64,000 nucleotides of DNA, taken from NCBI RefSeq assembly GCF_030433675.1, contig NZ_JAROCB010000003.1, positions 496,001 through 560,000 of the forward strand. Reading direction: 5' to 3'. Each line of letters starts with the position of its first letter. Positions within the stretch are counted from its first letter, which is position 1. This document shows, piece by piece, positions 32,939 to 41,157 of this stretch. The DNA comes from Leifsonia virtsii (lineage in GTDB: Bacteria > Actinomycetota > Actinomycetes > Actinomycetales > Microbacteriaceae). Made by a program: the position numbers and the translations under genes. Below the pieces are notes generated by a model, which was not told the DNA's origin, did not search any database, and saw only the letters and a program-made list of their open reading frames with translations.

Positions 32939-34066
32939 ATGACCGACCCGGAGATCCACAAGGGACTGGCGGGCGTCGTCGTCGACACGACGACCATCTC
33001 GTCGGTGAACCCGCAGACCAACTCGCTGCTGTACCGCGGCTACCCGGTCCAGGAGCTGGCCGCGCACTGCTCGTTCGAGGAGGTCGCGTACCTGCTGTGG
33101 CACGGGGAGCTGCCGACGGACGACGAGCTCGTCGCGTTCGAATCGCTCGAGCGCTCCCTTCGCCGGCTGGACGACCGCACCCGCCGGGTGCTCGACGACA
33201 TCCCCGCATCGGCGCACCCGATGGACGCACTGCGCACCGCGGTCAGCCAGCTCGGCGCGCTGGATGCGACGCTCGAGCAGGCGGACGGGGTGCTCGACCG
33301 TGACCTCAACGAAGGTCGTGCGCTCTACCTCCTCGCGCAGCTGCCGACGATCGTCGCGTACATCCAGCGTCGCCGCCGGGGCCTCGAGCCCGTCGAGCCG
33401 CGTGACGACCTCGACTACTCGCGGAACTTCCTGTGGGTCACGTTCGGCGAGGTTCCGGACGACGTGGTCGTCGACGCCTTCCGGGTCTCCCTGATCCTCT
33501 ACGCGGAGCACTCGTTCAATGCCTCCACGTTCACCGCGCGAGTGATCGCCTCCACGCTCTCCGACGTCTACTCGGCGATCACCGGAGCGATCGGCGCGTT
33601 GAAGGGGCCACTGCACGGTGGGGCGAATGAGGCGGTCATGCACGCCTTCGACGAGATCCGGACGGCGGATCGGGCGGCCGATTGGCTGGACGAAGCGCTC
33701 GCCGAGAAGCGGAAGATCATGGGCTTCGGCCATCGCGTCTACAAGAACGGCGACTCCCGGGTGCCGACCATGCGCGCGGCGCTCGTGACGTTGATCGACC
33801 ACTACGACCGGCAGGACATGCTCGACCTCTACGACGCACTCGAGAGCGCCATGGGCGAGCGCAAGAACATCAAGCCGAATCTCGACTATCCGTCGGGGCC
33901 CGCCTACAACCTGATGGGCTTCGACACCGAGACCTTCACGCCGCTGTTCGCAGCCGCTCGCGTCACAGGGTGGACCGCTCACGTGTTCGAGCAGTACGCG
34001 GCGAACTCCCTCATCAGGCCGCTCTCCCAGTACACCGGACCCGAGGAGCGCCACCTGGAGCGGTGA
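32939..34066 (+). CDS. prpC: 2-methylcitrate synthase / citrate synthase
   Basis: PrpC condenses propionyl-CoA with oxaloacetate. The 375-residue length and KGLAGVVVDTTTISSVNPQTNSLLYRGYPVQEL start match the PrpC-type short citrate synthases. Catalytic regions are EHSFNASTFTARV, PLHGGANEAVM (His), GFGHRVYKNGDSRV (His) and the C-terminal RPLSQYTGPEER. An AAGGAG Shine-Dalgarno precedes the ATG, unlike the leaderless prpD start. The gene is the last of prpD-B-C and is convergent with the thiolase gene 20 bp away. Confidence 0.95.
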   Translation: MTDPEIHKGLAGVVVDTTTISSVNPQTNSLLYRGYPVQELAAHCSFEEVAYLLWHGELPTDDELVAFESLERSLRRLDDRTRRVLDDIPASAHPMDALRTAVSQLGALDATLEQADGVLDRDLNEGRALYLLAQLPTIVAYIQRRRRGLEPVEPRDDLDYSRNFLWVTFGEVPDDVVVDAFRVSLILYAEHSFNASTFTARVIASTLSDVYSAITGAIGALKGPLHGGANEAVMHAFDEIRTADRAADWLDEALAEKRKIMGFGHRVYKNGDSRVPTMRAALVTLIDHYDRQDMLDLYDALESAMGERKNIKPNLDYPSGPAYNLMGFDTETFTPLFAAARVTGWTAHVFEQYAANSLIRPLSQYTGPEERHLER

Positions 34067-34086
34067 CGCTGTCCACGGGGTGCGGC

Positions 34087-35271
34087 TCAGCGGTGGAGCA
34101 GCAGCGCATCGCCCTGTCCGCCGCCACCGCACAGGGCGACCGCCGCCCGACCGGAGCCGCGGCGGGCCAGTTCGTGGGCCGCGTGGCCGGCCAACCGGGC
34201 GCCGGACGCGCCGATCGGGTGTCCGAGGGCGATCGCACCGCCGTGGATGTTGACGTTCTCCCCATCCAGCCCCAGGTCTGCCATCGACTGGAGGGCGACC
34301 GCAGCGAAGGCCTCGTTGATCTCGATCAGGTCGAGCTCGGAGACGCCCCATCCCGCGCGGCGAAGAGCGGCGTCGATCGCGCGCGACGGCTGCGAGTGCA
34401 GCGAGTTGTCCGGGCCTGCGACCTGGCCGCTTGCGCCGACCATGGCGAGCCACGGCAGCCCGAGGCGTTCGGCGTTCGAGAGGCTCGTCAGCACGAGGGC
34501 TGCCGCGCCGTCGCTGAGCGGCGACGAGTTTCCCGCCGTCAACGTGCCGCCATCTGCGAAGCTCGGACGTAGTCCGGCGAGCGCCTCCGGCGTCGAGTCC
34601 GGCCGCACTCCCTCGTCCGTCGACACGACGATCGGGTCGCCCTTGCGCTGCGGGATGGTCACCGGGGCGATCTCGTCCTCGAAGACTCCACTGGCCGCTG
34701 CGGCGCCGGCACGCTGATGCGATCGGGCCGCGAACTCGTCTTGAGCCTGCCGCGTCAGCCCGAGCTTCTCCGTGTACCGCTCGGTGGAGGCGCCCATCGA
34801 GATCCCGTCGAACGCGTCGGTCAGCCCGTCGTGGGCGGCCGAGTCGAGCGCCTGGATGGACCCGTAGGTCCAGCCCATCCTCGATCCCGGCAGCACATGG
34901 GGCGCGTTCGTCATCGACTCCTGCCCGCCGGCGACCACGACCGTCGCCTCGCCCGTCCGGATGAGCCGTGCGGCGTCGATCACCGCCGCCAGCCCTGACA
35001 GGCAGACCTTGTTGATCGTCGTGGCGGGCACGTTCCAGCCGATGCCTGCTCCGATCGCCGTCTGTCGCGCGGGATTCTGACCGGCGCCCGCCTGGAGCAC
35101 CTGGCCGAAGATGACCGTGTCGACCGCTTCGGCACCGATCCCCGACTTCTCGAGCGCCTTCCTGACGGCGACCGTCCCGAGTTGCACCGCGCTGAAGGAC
35201 GCCAGCGCCCCTTTGATCTTCCCCAACGGGGTGCGCGCGGCGGACAGGATGACGACGTCGTCGGTACTCAT
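34087..35271 (-). CDS. Acetyl-CoA C-acetyltransferase (thiolase)
   Basis: The 394-residue thiolase has the acyl-accepting Cys90 in NKVCLSGLAAV, the NIHGGAIALGHPIGASGARL histidine motif and the C-terminal CGGGGQG motif with the second cysteine. It interconverts acetyl-CoA and acetoacetyl-CoA, either for ketone-body or polyester-type metabolism or for fatty-acid breakdown. The ATG at 35271 has a GAAGGAG Shine-Dalgarno 6 nt upstream, so this is a leadered gene. It is divergent from aspS and convergent with prpC. Confidence 0.95.
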   Translation of the reverse strand: MSTDDVVILSAARTPLGKIKGALASFSAVQLGTVAVRKALEKSGIGAEAVDTVIFGQVLQAGAGQNPARQTAIGAGIGWNVPATTINKVCLSGLAAVIDAARLIRTGEATVVVAGGQESMTNAPHVLPGSRMGWTYGSIQALDSAAHDGLTDAFDGISMGASTERYTEKLGLTRQAQDEFAARSHQRAGAAAASGVFEDEIAPVTIPQRKGDPIVVSTDEGVRPDSTPEALAGLRPSFADGGTLTAGNSSPLSDGAAALVLTSLSNAERLGLPWLAMVGASGQVAGPDNSLHSQPSRAIDAALRRAGWGVSELDLIEINEAFAAVALQSMADLGLDGENVNIHGGAIALGHPIGASGARLAGHAAHELARRGSGRAAVALCGGGGQGDALLLHR

Positions 35272-35321
35272 GGGCTACTCCTTCGTGCCTGGTCCCTCCA
35301 TTCTCACACCCGTCACCCGGG

Positions 35322-35335
35322 TAGGCTTGGGGCTC
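35322..35335 (+). promoter_or_regulatory. -10 box of aspS, leaderless start
   Basis: TAGGCT (35322-35327) ends 8 nt before the aspS GTG at 35336. It decides against a long in-frame extension to 35111 that would run into the divergent thiolase gene. Confidence 0.6.
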
Positions 35336-36664
35336 GTGACCGCACGCGTTTTGATCAAGGACCTGGCTGCTCTTCCCGACGGCCCCGTGAGCGTCGCCGG
35401 ATGGGTCGAGACCGTCCGCGACCAGAAGAAGGTGCAGTTCGTCGTGCTGCGCGACGAGTCGGGAGCCGTTCAGCTGGTGAACCCGCGCACCGTCGGCGAG
35501 GACGGCGTCGTGGTCGCCGACGAGCCCGCCGTCACGATCTCCGGTCTCTCGCAGGGCACGTTCGTGCGCGCCTCCGGCGAGCTCAAGCATGACGAGCGAG
35601 TGAAACTCGGCGGCATCGAGATCCGTCTCACCTCGCTCGAGGTCGAGACCGCCGCCATCCCGGAGACCCCGATCGCCGCCGACAGCGGCATCGACAAGCG
35701 CATGGACTGGCGCTTCCTCGACCTGCGCGAACCGCGACACAACCTGATCTTCCGCGTGCAGACGACCTTCGAGCATGCGCTGCGGCAGTACTGGGTCGAC
35801 AACGGCTTCGTCGAGATCCACACCCCCAAGCTGATGGCCTCGGCGTCCGAGTCGCGCGCCGAGCTGTTCGAGCTGCCGTACTTCGAGACCACCGCCTACC
35901 TGGCCCAGAGCCCGCAGATCTTCAAGCAGATGGCGCAGGCCGCCGGCTTCGGCCGCGTGTTCGAGATCGGCCCGGCGTTCCGCGCCGACCCGAGCTTCAC
36001 GAGCCGTCACGCCACGGAGTTCACCAGCGTCGACACCGAGATCAGCTGGATCGACAGCCACGAAGACGTGATGAAGGTGCACGAGGAGCTCCTGGTGGCG
36101 GGGTTCACAGCGGTCAAGGAGAAGCACGGGGAGGAGATCGAACGCCTCTTCCGCGTCGAGGTCACCGTGCCGTCGACGCCCTTCCCGCGCATCCCTCTCG
36201 CCGAAGCCAAGCGCATCGTCGCCGAGCGCGGCTACGAGGTCCCGCGCGAGGACGACGACATGGACCCGGAGGGCGAGCGCCAGATCTCCGCCTACGTGAA
36301 GGAGCAGTACGGACACGAGTTCGTGTTCCTGACCGACTACGCGGCGAGCATCCGGCCGTACTACCACATGCGTCATCCCGAGGACCCGTCGATCACTCGC
36401 AGCTACGACCTCATCTTCAACGGGGTCGAGATCTCGACCGGCGCTCAGCGCGAGCACCGTGTCGACATCCTCGAGAAGCAGGCCGCAGAGAAGGGTCTGT
36501 CGGTGGAGGAGCTCGAGGATGTACTCGCGTTCTTCCGGTACGGCATCCCGCCGCACGGCGGCTTCGGGATGGGCCTCGCCCGCGTGCTGATGCTCATGCT
36601 GCACCTCTCGAACCTCCGCGAGACGACCTACCTCTTCCGCGGCCCGACCCGCCTGACCCCGTAA
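35336..36664 (+). CDS. aspS: Aspartyl-tRNA synthetase, short archaeal-type (probably Asp/Asn non-discriminating)
   Basis: The 442-residue class II synthetase has an N-terminal OB-fold ([31 protein letters not shown]) and the catalytic domain with motif 1 near [15 protein letters not shown]. Motif 2 is [23 protein letters not shown] and motif 3 is [14 protein letters not shown]. It lacks the ~100-residue GAD insertion of the usual ~590-residue bacterial AspRS, so it is the archaeal/eukaryal type, which often also charges tRNA-Asn for GatCAB. The last 71 bp overlap the 3' end of radC on the opposite strand. The GTG start is set by a TAGGCT box 8 nt upstream. Confidence 0.93.
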   Translation: MTARVLIKDLAALPDGPVSVAGWVETVRDQKKVQFVVLRDESGAVQLVNPRTVGEDGVVVADEPAVTISGLSQGTFVRASGELKHDERVKLGGIEIRLTSLEVETAAIPETPIAADSGIDKRMDWRFLDLREPRHNLIFRVQTTFEHALRQYWVDNGFVEIHTPKLMASASESRAELFELPYFETTAYLAQSPQIFKQMAQAAGFGRVFEIGPAFRADPSFTSRHATEFTSVDTEISWIDSHEDVMKVHEELLVAGFTAVKEKHGEEIERLFRVEVTVPSTPFPRIPLAEAKRIVAERGYEVPREDDDMDPEGERQISAYVKEQYGHEFVFLTDYAASIRPYYHMRHPEDPSITRSYDLIFNGVEISTGAQREHRVDILEKQAAEKGLSVEELEDVLAFFRYGIPPHGGFGMGLARVLMLMLHLSNLRETTYLFRGPTRLTP

Positions 36665-37355
36665 CGCCCGAGCTGGCGACGGGCAACGCCGTCCAGCTCT
36701 CCCCGGCGACGAGGATGTGACCGAGGAACCGGAGCCCGAGGGTGGCTGCGGCCTGATCGAGCCGTCGGGTGAGCATGATGTCGGCCACGGATGCGTCCAG
36801 CACACCGGACGGATGGTTGTGCGCCACGGCGAACGATCGTCCTCCGCGGGTGAGTACCGCCTGCAGGACGTCGGCGGGCTGAACACTGGTCTCGTCGACA
36901 CCGCCGTCGCGCATGAGCACGAGCTCGATCGGGCGAGCCGCGCGGTCCGCGACGACGATGAGGAAGCGCTCGGAGTCGCGGTGCAGCAGCTCGGGTCGGA
37001 CGACCTCTGCGATGGTCTTGTGGTCGACCAGCCGCGTCCACGCCGAGGACGCTCCTGCCCGTCGCCAGATCTCGGTGATCGCGACGAGCCGCCCGGCCGT
37101 CGCCGGACCGACGCCGGGCAGTCGCTCGAGGCGGGCGAAGTCCATCGTCGCGAGGCCGGGGAACCCTCCGGTGCGGCGAAGGACGGAGCGGGCCAGTGCG
37201 AGCACGCTGCGGCCGGTCTGGCCCGAGCCGAGCACCAGTGCGAGCACTTCGTCGTCGGTGAGCGAACCGATGCCGAGGCGCCGCATCCGCTCACGTGGGC
37301 GGTCGTGGGTGGGGATGTCTGCAAGCGCTTCTCCCTGCTCTTCCTGGTCGGCCAT
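36594..37355 (-). CDS. radC: RadC/JAB-domain protein (UPF0758)
   Basis: The 253-residue protein has the N-terminal helix-hairpin-helix part (PRERMRRLGIGSLTDDEVLALVL, LERLPGVGPATAGRL) and a JAMM metal-binding site with VAHNHPSGVLDASVAD. Its cellular role is not firmly established despite the name. The normal family end (ILVAGESWTALP) is followed by ~28 Gly/Ser/Arg-rich residues; most of this tail is encoded antisense to the 3' end of aspS. The ATG follows TAGCGT (37362-37367) by 6 nt. Confidence 0.88.
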   Translation of the reverse strand: MADQEEQGEALADIPTHDRPRERMRRLGIGSLTDDEVLALVLGSGQTGRSVLALARSVLRRTGGFPGLATMDFARLERLPGVGPATAGRLVAITEIWRRAGASSAWTRLVDHKTIAEVVRPELLHRDSERFLIVVADRAARPIELVLMRDGGVDETSVQPADVLQAVLTRGGRSFAVAHNHPSGVLDASVADIMLTRRLDQAAATLGLRFLGHILVAGESWTALPVASSGVTGSGGSGRGRGRSSRGGSRGAA

Positions 37356-37405
37356 GCATCGACGCTATGAACTCTCGAAGGCGTCGAGTCGGCCGGGCGG
37401 CAATC

Positions 37406-37456
37406 TGTGGACAACTGCTCACAGCGCCGACCCTGTGGACGGTTCCGTTGTCCACA
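37406..37456. promoter_or_regulatory. Cluster of three DnaA-box-like 9-mers
   Basis: TGTGGACAA (37406-37414) and TTGTCCACA (37448-37456) are the same 9-mer in opposite orientation and match the actinobacterial DnaA-box form. TGTGGACGG (37434-37442) is a near match. The second and third sites also form an 8-bp inverted repeat (CTGTGGAC and GTCCACAG). They lie between radC and the histidine phosphatase gene, far from any dnaA gene in view, so this is a DnaA-binding or titration candidate, not an origin call. Confidence 0.5.
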
Positions 37457-37496
37457 GCCGCGCGGGCGCTCAGTGAATTCAAGGGAAGCTCCTCCG

Positions 37497-37508
37497 TAGA
37501 CTGGAGCA
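37497..37508 (+). promoter_or_regulatory. -10 box of histidine phosphatase/ccs operon, leaderless start
   Basis: TAGACT (37497-37502) ends 6 nt before the GTG at 37509. Confidence 0.6.
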
Positions 37509-38180
37509 GTGGTAGCGAGCCAAGTCCACCTCGTCCGTCATGGCGAGGTGTTCAATCCCGACGGCATCCTGTACGGCAGGCTGCCGGGCTTCGGCCTCTC
37601 CAAACTCGGGCACAGGATGGCGCAGGCCGCCGCCGACGAACTGCAGCAGCGGTCCCGGCCGGTCGGCGCGCTCCGCGTCTCGCCACTCCAGCGCACCCGC
37701 GAGTCCGCGGCGCCGATCGCTGCGGCCTTCGGCCTCGAACCGGTGATCGACGACGGCATCATCGAGCCGACCAACCGGTTCGAAGGCACCAAGATGAAGC
37801 TCGCCGTGCGCAAGCCCGCCTACTGGCCGTACCTCGTGAACCCGCTCCGCCCGAGCTGGGGCGAGGCGTACACGAGCATCGAGCGCCGGATGCTCGCCGC
37901 GGTGGAGCAGGCCTTCGACTCGGTCGAGTCGGGTGACGTCGTGCTGGTGAGCCACCAGCTCCCGATCTGGGTCACGCACCTCTCGGTCGCGGGCGAGCGT
38001 TTCCCGCACGACCCGCGCAAGCGGCGCTGCGCCCTCTCGAGCATCACCACCTTCGAGCGCGTGAGCGCCGAAGAAGAGGGTGCGGACGCCACCGAGAAGC
38101 GGCAGCGACTGGTCGAGGTCGGCTACGTCGAGCCGGCCGCGAGCCTCCAGGTCGCCGCCACGGACGTGGGTGCCGTGTGA
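37509..38180 (+). CDS. Histidine phosphatase (phosphoglycerate-mutase-like) family protein
   Basis: The 223-residue protein has the catalytic RHG motif directly at the N-terminus (VHLVRHGEVFNP), the second region SPLQRTRESA and the C-terminal VVLVSHQLPIWV with the second histidine. It should be a phosphatase with a phospho-histidine intermediate; the substrate is unknown. It starts the operon with the cytochrome c maturation genes: its TGA overlaps the GTG of the next gene by 4 bp. The constant position in front of tlpA/ccdA/resB/ccsB suggests a role linked to this operon, but none is proven. Confidence 0.87.
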   Translation: MVASQVHLVRHGEVFNPDGILYGRLPGFGLSKLGHRMAQAAADELQQRSRPVGALRVSPLQRTRESAAPIAAAFGLEPVIDDGIIEPTNRFEGTKMKLAVRKPAYWPYLVNPLRPSWGEAYTSIERRMLAAVEQAFDSVESGDVVLVSHQLPIWVTHLSVAGERFPHDPRKRRCALSSITTFERVSAEEEGADATEKRQRLVEVGYVEPAASLQVAATDVGAV

Positions 38181-38794
38181 CCGCCGCATCCCGCCTCCGC
38201 GCCCGCCTGCTGCTGCCCATCGCCGCAGTCGCGGCCGCCACGACTCTGGTGCTGGCCGGCTGCACAGCCGACGACAGCCTCGCCAAGCAGTACCGTTCCG
38301 GAAACGGACAGAACTACATCGCGGGCGACGGCACGGTCAGCGAGTACGCCGACGCCAACCGTGGCGAGCCGGTGTCCTTCACCGGCACGCTGCAAGACGG
38401 AACGAAGGTCTCCTCGTCCGACTACGCGGGCAAGGTCCTGGTCGTCAACTTCTGGTACGCGGGCTGCCCACCCTGCCGGGTCGAGGCGCCCGACCTCGAG
38501 TCGCTGAGCCAGAAGTACGCCGCGCAAGGCGTCGACTTCCTCGGCGTCAACCTCTACGACTCGGCGCAGACCGCCGAGAGCTTCGAGAAGGACAAGGGCG
38601 TGACCTACCCCTCTGTCCTCGATCGAGACACCGGGTCGGTGCTGCTGGCCTTCAGCAAGACGGTCCCGCCCAAGGCGACGCCGACCACCCTCGTGGTGGA
38701 CAAGAAGGGCCGGGTCGCCGCGCGCATCCTCGGCGCCATCCCGGGCAAGAGCATCCTCGACACCCTCATCTCCGACGCCGTGGCCGAGCACTGA
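38177..38794 (+). CDS. TlpA/ResA-like thiol-disulfide reductase lipoprotein (cytochrome c maturation)
   Basis: The 205-residue protein has a lipobox signal (VLAGC, Cys29), so the domain is anchored outside. A thioredoxin fold follows with the active site AGCPPC (Cys97 and Cys100). Downstream lies PPKATPTTLVVDKKG with the cis-proline threonine pair. It should keep the haem-binding CXXCH cysteines of apocytochrome c reduced, taking electrons from CcdA. The GTG start overlaps the phosphatase stop (GTGA). ccdA follows 1 bp after its stop. Confidence 0.9.
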   Translation: MTAASRLRARLLLPIAAVAAATTLVLAGCTADDSLAKQYRSGNGQNYIAGDGTVSEYADANRGEPVSFTGTLQDGTKVSSSDYAGKVLVVNFWYAGCPPCRVEAPDLESLSQKYAAQGVDFLGVNLYDSAQTAESFEKDKGVTYPSVLDRDTGSVLLAFSKTVPPKATPTTLVVDKKGRVAARILGAIPGKSILDTLISDAVAEH

Positions 38795-38795
38795 C

Positions 38796-39536
38796 GTGGG
38801 CGGCGTCGGTCAGATCGTCTTCAGCGGTCAGCTCCTGCTGGCTCTGCCGGTCGCGCTGCTCGCCGGCCTCGTGTCGTTCGCGTCGCCGTGCGTGCTTCCG
38901 CTCGTTCCCGGATACCTCGCGTACGTCGGAGGGATCAGCGACCCGGGGGCGAAGCGCGACCGGTCACGAGTGCTCACCGGCGTCGCGCTGTTCATCCTCG
39001 GCTTCGCTGTGGTCTTCATCGCGTACGGCGCCGCCTTCGGAGCTCTCGGGTTCTGGCTGGTGCGGTGGCAGGAGGTCGTCATCCGGGTGCTCGGCGCGCT
39101 CGTGATCGTGATGGGGCTCGTCTTCATCGGGCAGTTCTCGTTCCTGCAGCGCACCATCAAGCCGTCGTGGCGTCCGGCCACCGGGCTCATCGGCGCGCCA
39201 CTGCTGGGCATCGTCTTCGGGCTGGGATGGACGCCGTGCATCGGCCCGACCCTCGCCGCGATCAGCGCGCTCAGCGTAGGAAGCGGTTCGCCCTGGCGCG
39301 GAGCGCTCCTCGGCCTGTTCTACTGCATCGGTCTCGGCATCCCGTTCCTGCTCGTGGCCCTCGGCTTCGACTGGGTGGCGGGGTCCGTCGCCTTCCTCAA
39401 GCGGCACATCCGTGCCATCAACATCATCGGCGGCGTGCTGCTGGTGGTCATCGGCGTGCTGATGGTCACCGGTCTGTGGAGCGAGCTGATGTCGCAGTTC
39501 CTGGCGGTGATCCAAGGTTTTGAGCCGGCCCTCTGA
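38796..39536 (+). CDS. ccdA: Cytochrome c biogenesis protein CcdA (thiol-electron transporter)
   Basis: The 246-residue protein has six hydrophobic helices and the two membrane cysteines of the family: Cys32 in FASPCVLPLVPGYLAY and Cys148 in GWTPCIGPTLA. It carries reducing equivalents from cytosolic thioredoxin across the membrane to the TlpA-like partner. The GTG start lies directly after the preceding stop, and the 3' end overlaps the resB start by 17 bp, so all four genes are tightly coupled. Confidence 0.92.
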   Translation: MGGVGQIVFSGQLLLALPVALLAGLVSFASPCVLPLVPGYLAYVGGISDPGAKRDRSRVLTGVALFILGFAVVFIAYGAAFGALGFWLVRWQEVVIRVLGALVIVMGLVFIGQFSFLQRTIKPSWRPATGLIGAPLLGIVFGLGWTPCIGPTLAAISALSVGSGSPWRGALLGLFYCIGLGIPFLLVALGFDWVAGSVAFLKRHIRAINIIGGVLLVVIGVLMVTGLWSELMSQFLAVIQGFEPAL

Positions 39537-41148
39537 TCACATCGACGTCGTCCCTCCGCGGGAGGACCCTGACGTCGTGCAGCCGAGACTGGGTCCCGTC
39601 GGCTGGCTGCGCTGGTTCTGGCGGCAGCTGACGAGCATGCGCACGGCGCTGTTCCTCCTGCTGTTGCTGGCGATCGCGGCCGTGCCCGGTTCCCTCGTCC
39701 CGCAGCGCAGTTCCGACCCGAACGGCGTGACGAAGTACTTCACCGACAACCCGCAGCTGGCGCCGGTGCTGGACAAGCTCCAGGCCTTCGACGTCTACAC
39801 GTCGGTGTGGTTCTCGGCGATCTACCTGCTGCTGTTCGCCTCGCTCATCGGGTGCATCATCCCGCGCACCAAGCACCACTTCGACGCGATGCGCGCGAAG
39901 CCGCCGAAGACGCCGGTGCGACTGACGCGCATGGCCGGCTACCAGGCGCGCACCCTGCCGGCGGCTCTCCGAGCCGACGCACCGGACCCGATCCTGTCCG
40001 CGCGGGAGGTGCTGAAGGCGAACCACTACCGGGTGGCGCTTTATCAGGACGCGCGGTCCACGTCGGTCTCGGCGGAGCGCGGGTACCTGCGCGAGACCGG
40101 CAACCTGGTGTTCCACATCGCGCTGCTGGGGGTGCTGCTCGCCATCGGCGTCGGTGGCGGCTTCGGGTACACCGGCCAGAAGATCGTGGTCGAGGGCCAG
40201 AGCTTCGTGAACAGCCTTCCCTCTTACAACTCGTTCAATCCCGGGCGGTTCTTCAGCGACGCGTCCCTTGCGCCGTTCTCGATCGCGGTCGACAAACTCG
40301 ATGTGCGGTACGAGACCAAGAATCGGGATGCGATCGGAACGCCTCTGGACTACACCGCCCACGTGAAGACCACGGGCCCTGGGGACACGACCTCCGACAC
40401 GACGATCAAGGTGAACGACCCGCTCGCGATCGGCGGCACCAACGTCTACCTCCTCGGAAACGGGTACGCGCCGACCATCACGGTCAAGAACACGGCGGGC
40501 AAGGTCGTCTTCAACGACTCGGTCCCATTCATCCCGCAGGCCGACCCGAACCTCACCTCGCTCGGGTTCGTCAAGATCCCGGACGGGCTGAAGGAGCAGG
40601 TCGGCATGATCGGCTTCTTCTACCCGACGGTCACCGAGAGCGAGACGGCGAAGGGGGCGCTCGCCTCCAAGTTCCCCGGGCTCGAGGATCCGGTGCTGAG
40701 TCTCAACGTGTACGCGGGCGACCTCGGCGTCGACGACGGCGTCCCGCAATCCGTCTACAGCCTCAACACCGACACGCTGGAACAGCTGGCCGGACCACCG
40801 ACCAAGACCAAGGCCCTCGAGCTGAAGCCGGGCCAGACGGTCGAGCTCCCGAACAAGCTCGGGACCATCACGCTCGACGGGGTGAAGCGATTCGCCACCC
40901 TCGAAGTGCACCATGACCCCGCGCAGGTGTGGGTGCTCGTCTTCGCCGTGCTGATCCTCGCGGGCCTGCTGACGTCGCTGTTCGTGCCACGGCGCCGGCT
41001 GTGGATCAAGGCCATCGAGAACGAGGACGGTTCCCTCGCCCTCGAATACGCCGGGCTCGCCCGCGGCGACGACCCGAACCTCCTGGCCGCGGTGACCGCG
41101 GTGGCGGATCAGCATTCTCATGCCCTGACCGGGCGCCCGACGATTTAG
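39520..41148 (+). CDS. resB: Cytochrome c biogenesis protein ResB (Ccs1)
   Basis: The 542-residue protein is a System II haem-handling subunit. Hydrophobic helices occur near residues 40-58, 95-110 and 200-216, and one lies near the C-terminus (VWVLVFAVLILAGLL, ~470). The large domain between helices 3 and 4 lies outside the membrane, as in ResB, and FWRQLTSMRTALFLLLLLA is the typical start. With CcsB it forms the haem exporter and cytochrome c synthase. The TTG start at 39520 lies inside ccdA. Its stop codon is part of the ccsB -10 box. Confidence 0.92.
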   Translation: MSRPSDHIDVVPPREDPDVVQPRLGPVGWLRWFWRQLTSMRTALFLLLLLAIAAVPGSLVPQRSSDPNGVTKYFTDNPQLAPVLDKLQAFDVYTSVWFSAIYLLLFASLIGCIIPRTKHHFDAMRAKPPKTPVRLTRMAGYQARTLPAALRADAPDPILSAREVLKANHYRVALYQDARSTSVSAERGYLRETGNLVFHIALLGVLLAIGVGGGFGYTGQKIVVEGQSFVNSLPSYNSFNPGRFFSDASLAPFSIAVDKLDVRYETKNRDAIGTPLDYTAHVKTTGPGDTTSDTTIKVNDPLAIGGTNVYLLGNGYAPTITVKNTAGKVVFNDSVPFIPQADPNLTSLGFVKIPDGLKEQVGMIGFFYPTVTESETAKGALASKFPGLEDPVLSLNVYAGDLGVDDGVPQSVYSLNTDTLEQLAGPPTKTKALELKPGQTVELPNKLGTITLDGVKRFATLEVHHDPAQVWVLVFAVLILAGLLTSLFVPRRRLWIKAIENEDGSLALEYAGLARGDDPNLLAAVTAVADQHSHALTGRPTI

Positions 41149-41157
41149 GCTGGCATC
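41146..41157 (+). promoter_or_regulatory. -10 box of ccsB embedded in the resB stop codon
   Basis: TAGGCT (41146-41151) begins with the TAG stop of resB and ends 6 nt before the ccsB GTG. ccsB can therefore be transcribed on its own as a leaderless mRNA. Confidence 0.55.

Noticed and set aside
25653-33230. A 2525-codon open reading frame on the minus strand
   Set aside because: Only its first part (27248 to 25653) is the Na+/H+ antiporter. The rest is antisense or out of frame to trhO, ppm, the PEBP gene, LysE and the prp genes, which have clear motifs. High GC leaves long stop-free frames.
35111-35335. Longer aspS starting at 35111
   Set aside because: The extension is antisense to the 5' end of the thiolase gene and is not AspRS-like; the OB-fold begins right after GTG 35336.
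32888-37414. A 1508-codon open reading frame on the minus strand
   Set aside because: It lies opposite or out of frame to prpC, the thiolase, aspS and radC, is low-complexity Arg/Ala/Gly-rich, and has no domain.
37406-37456. DnaA-box cluster as the chromosomal origin
   Set aside because: Only three boxes in 51 bp, no AT-rich unwinding region and no dnaA, dnaN or rnpA/rpmH genes around. It is better treated as a secondary DnaA site.
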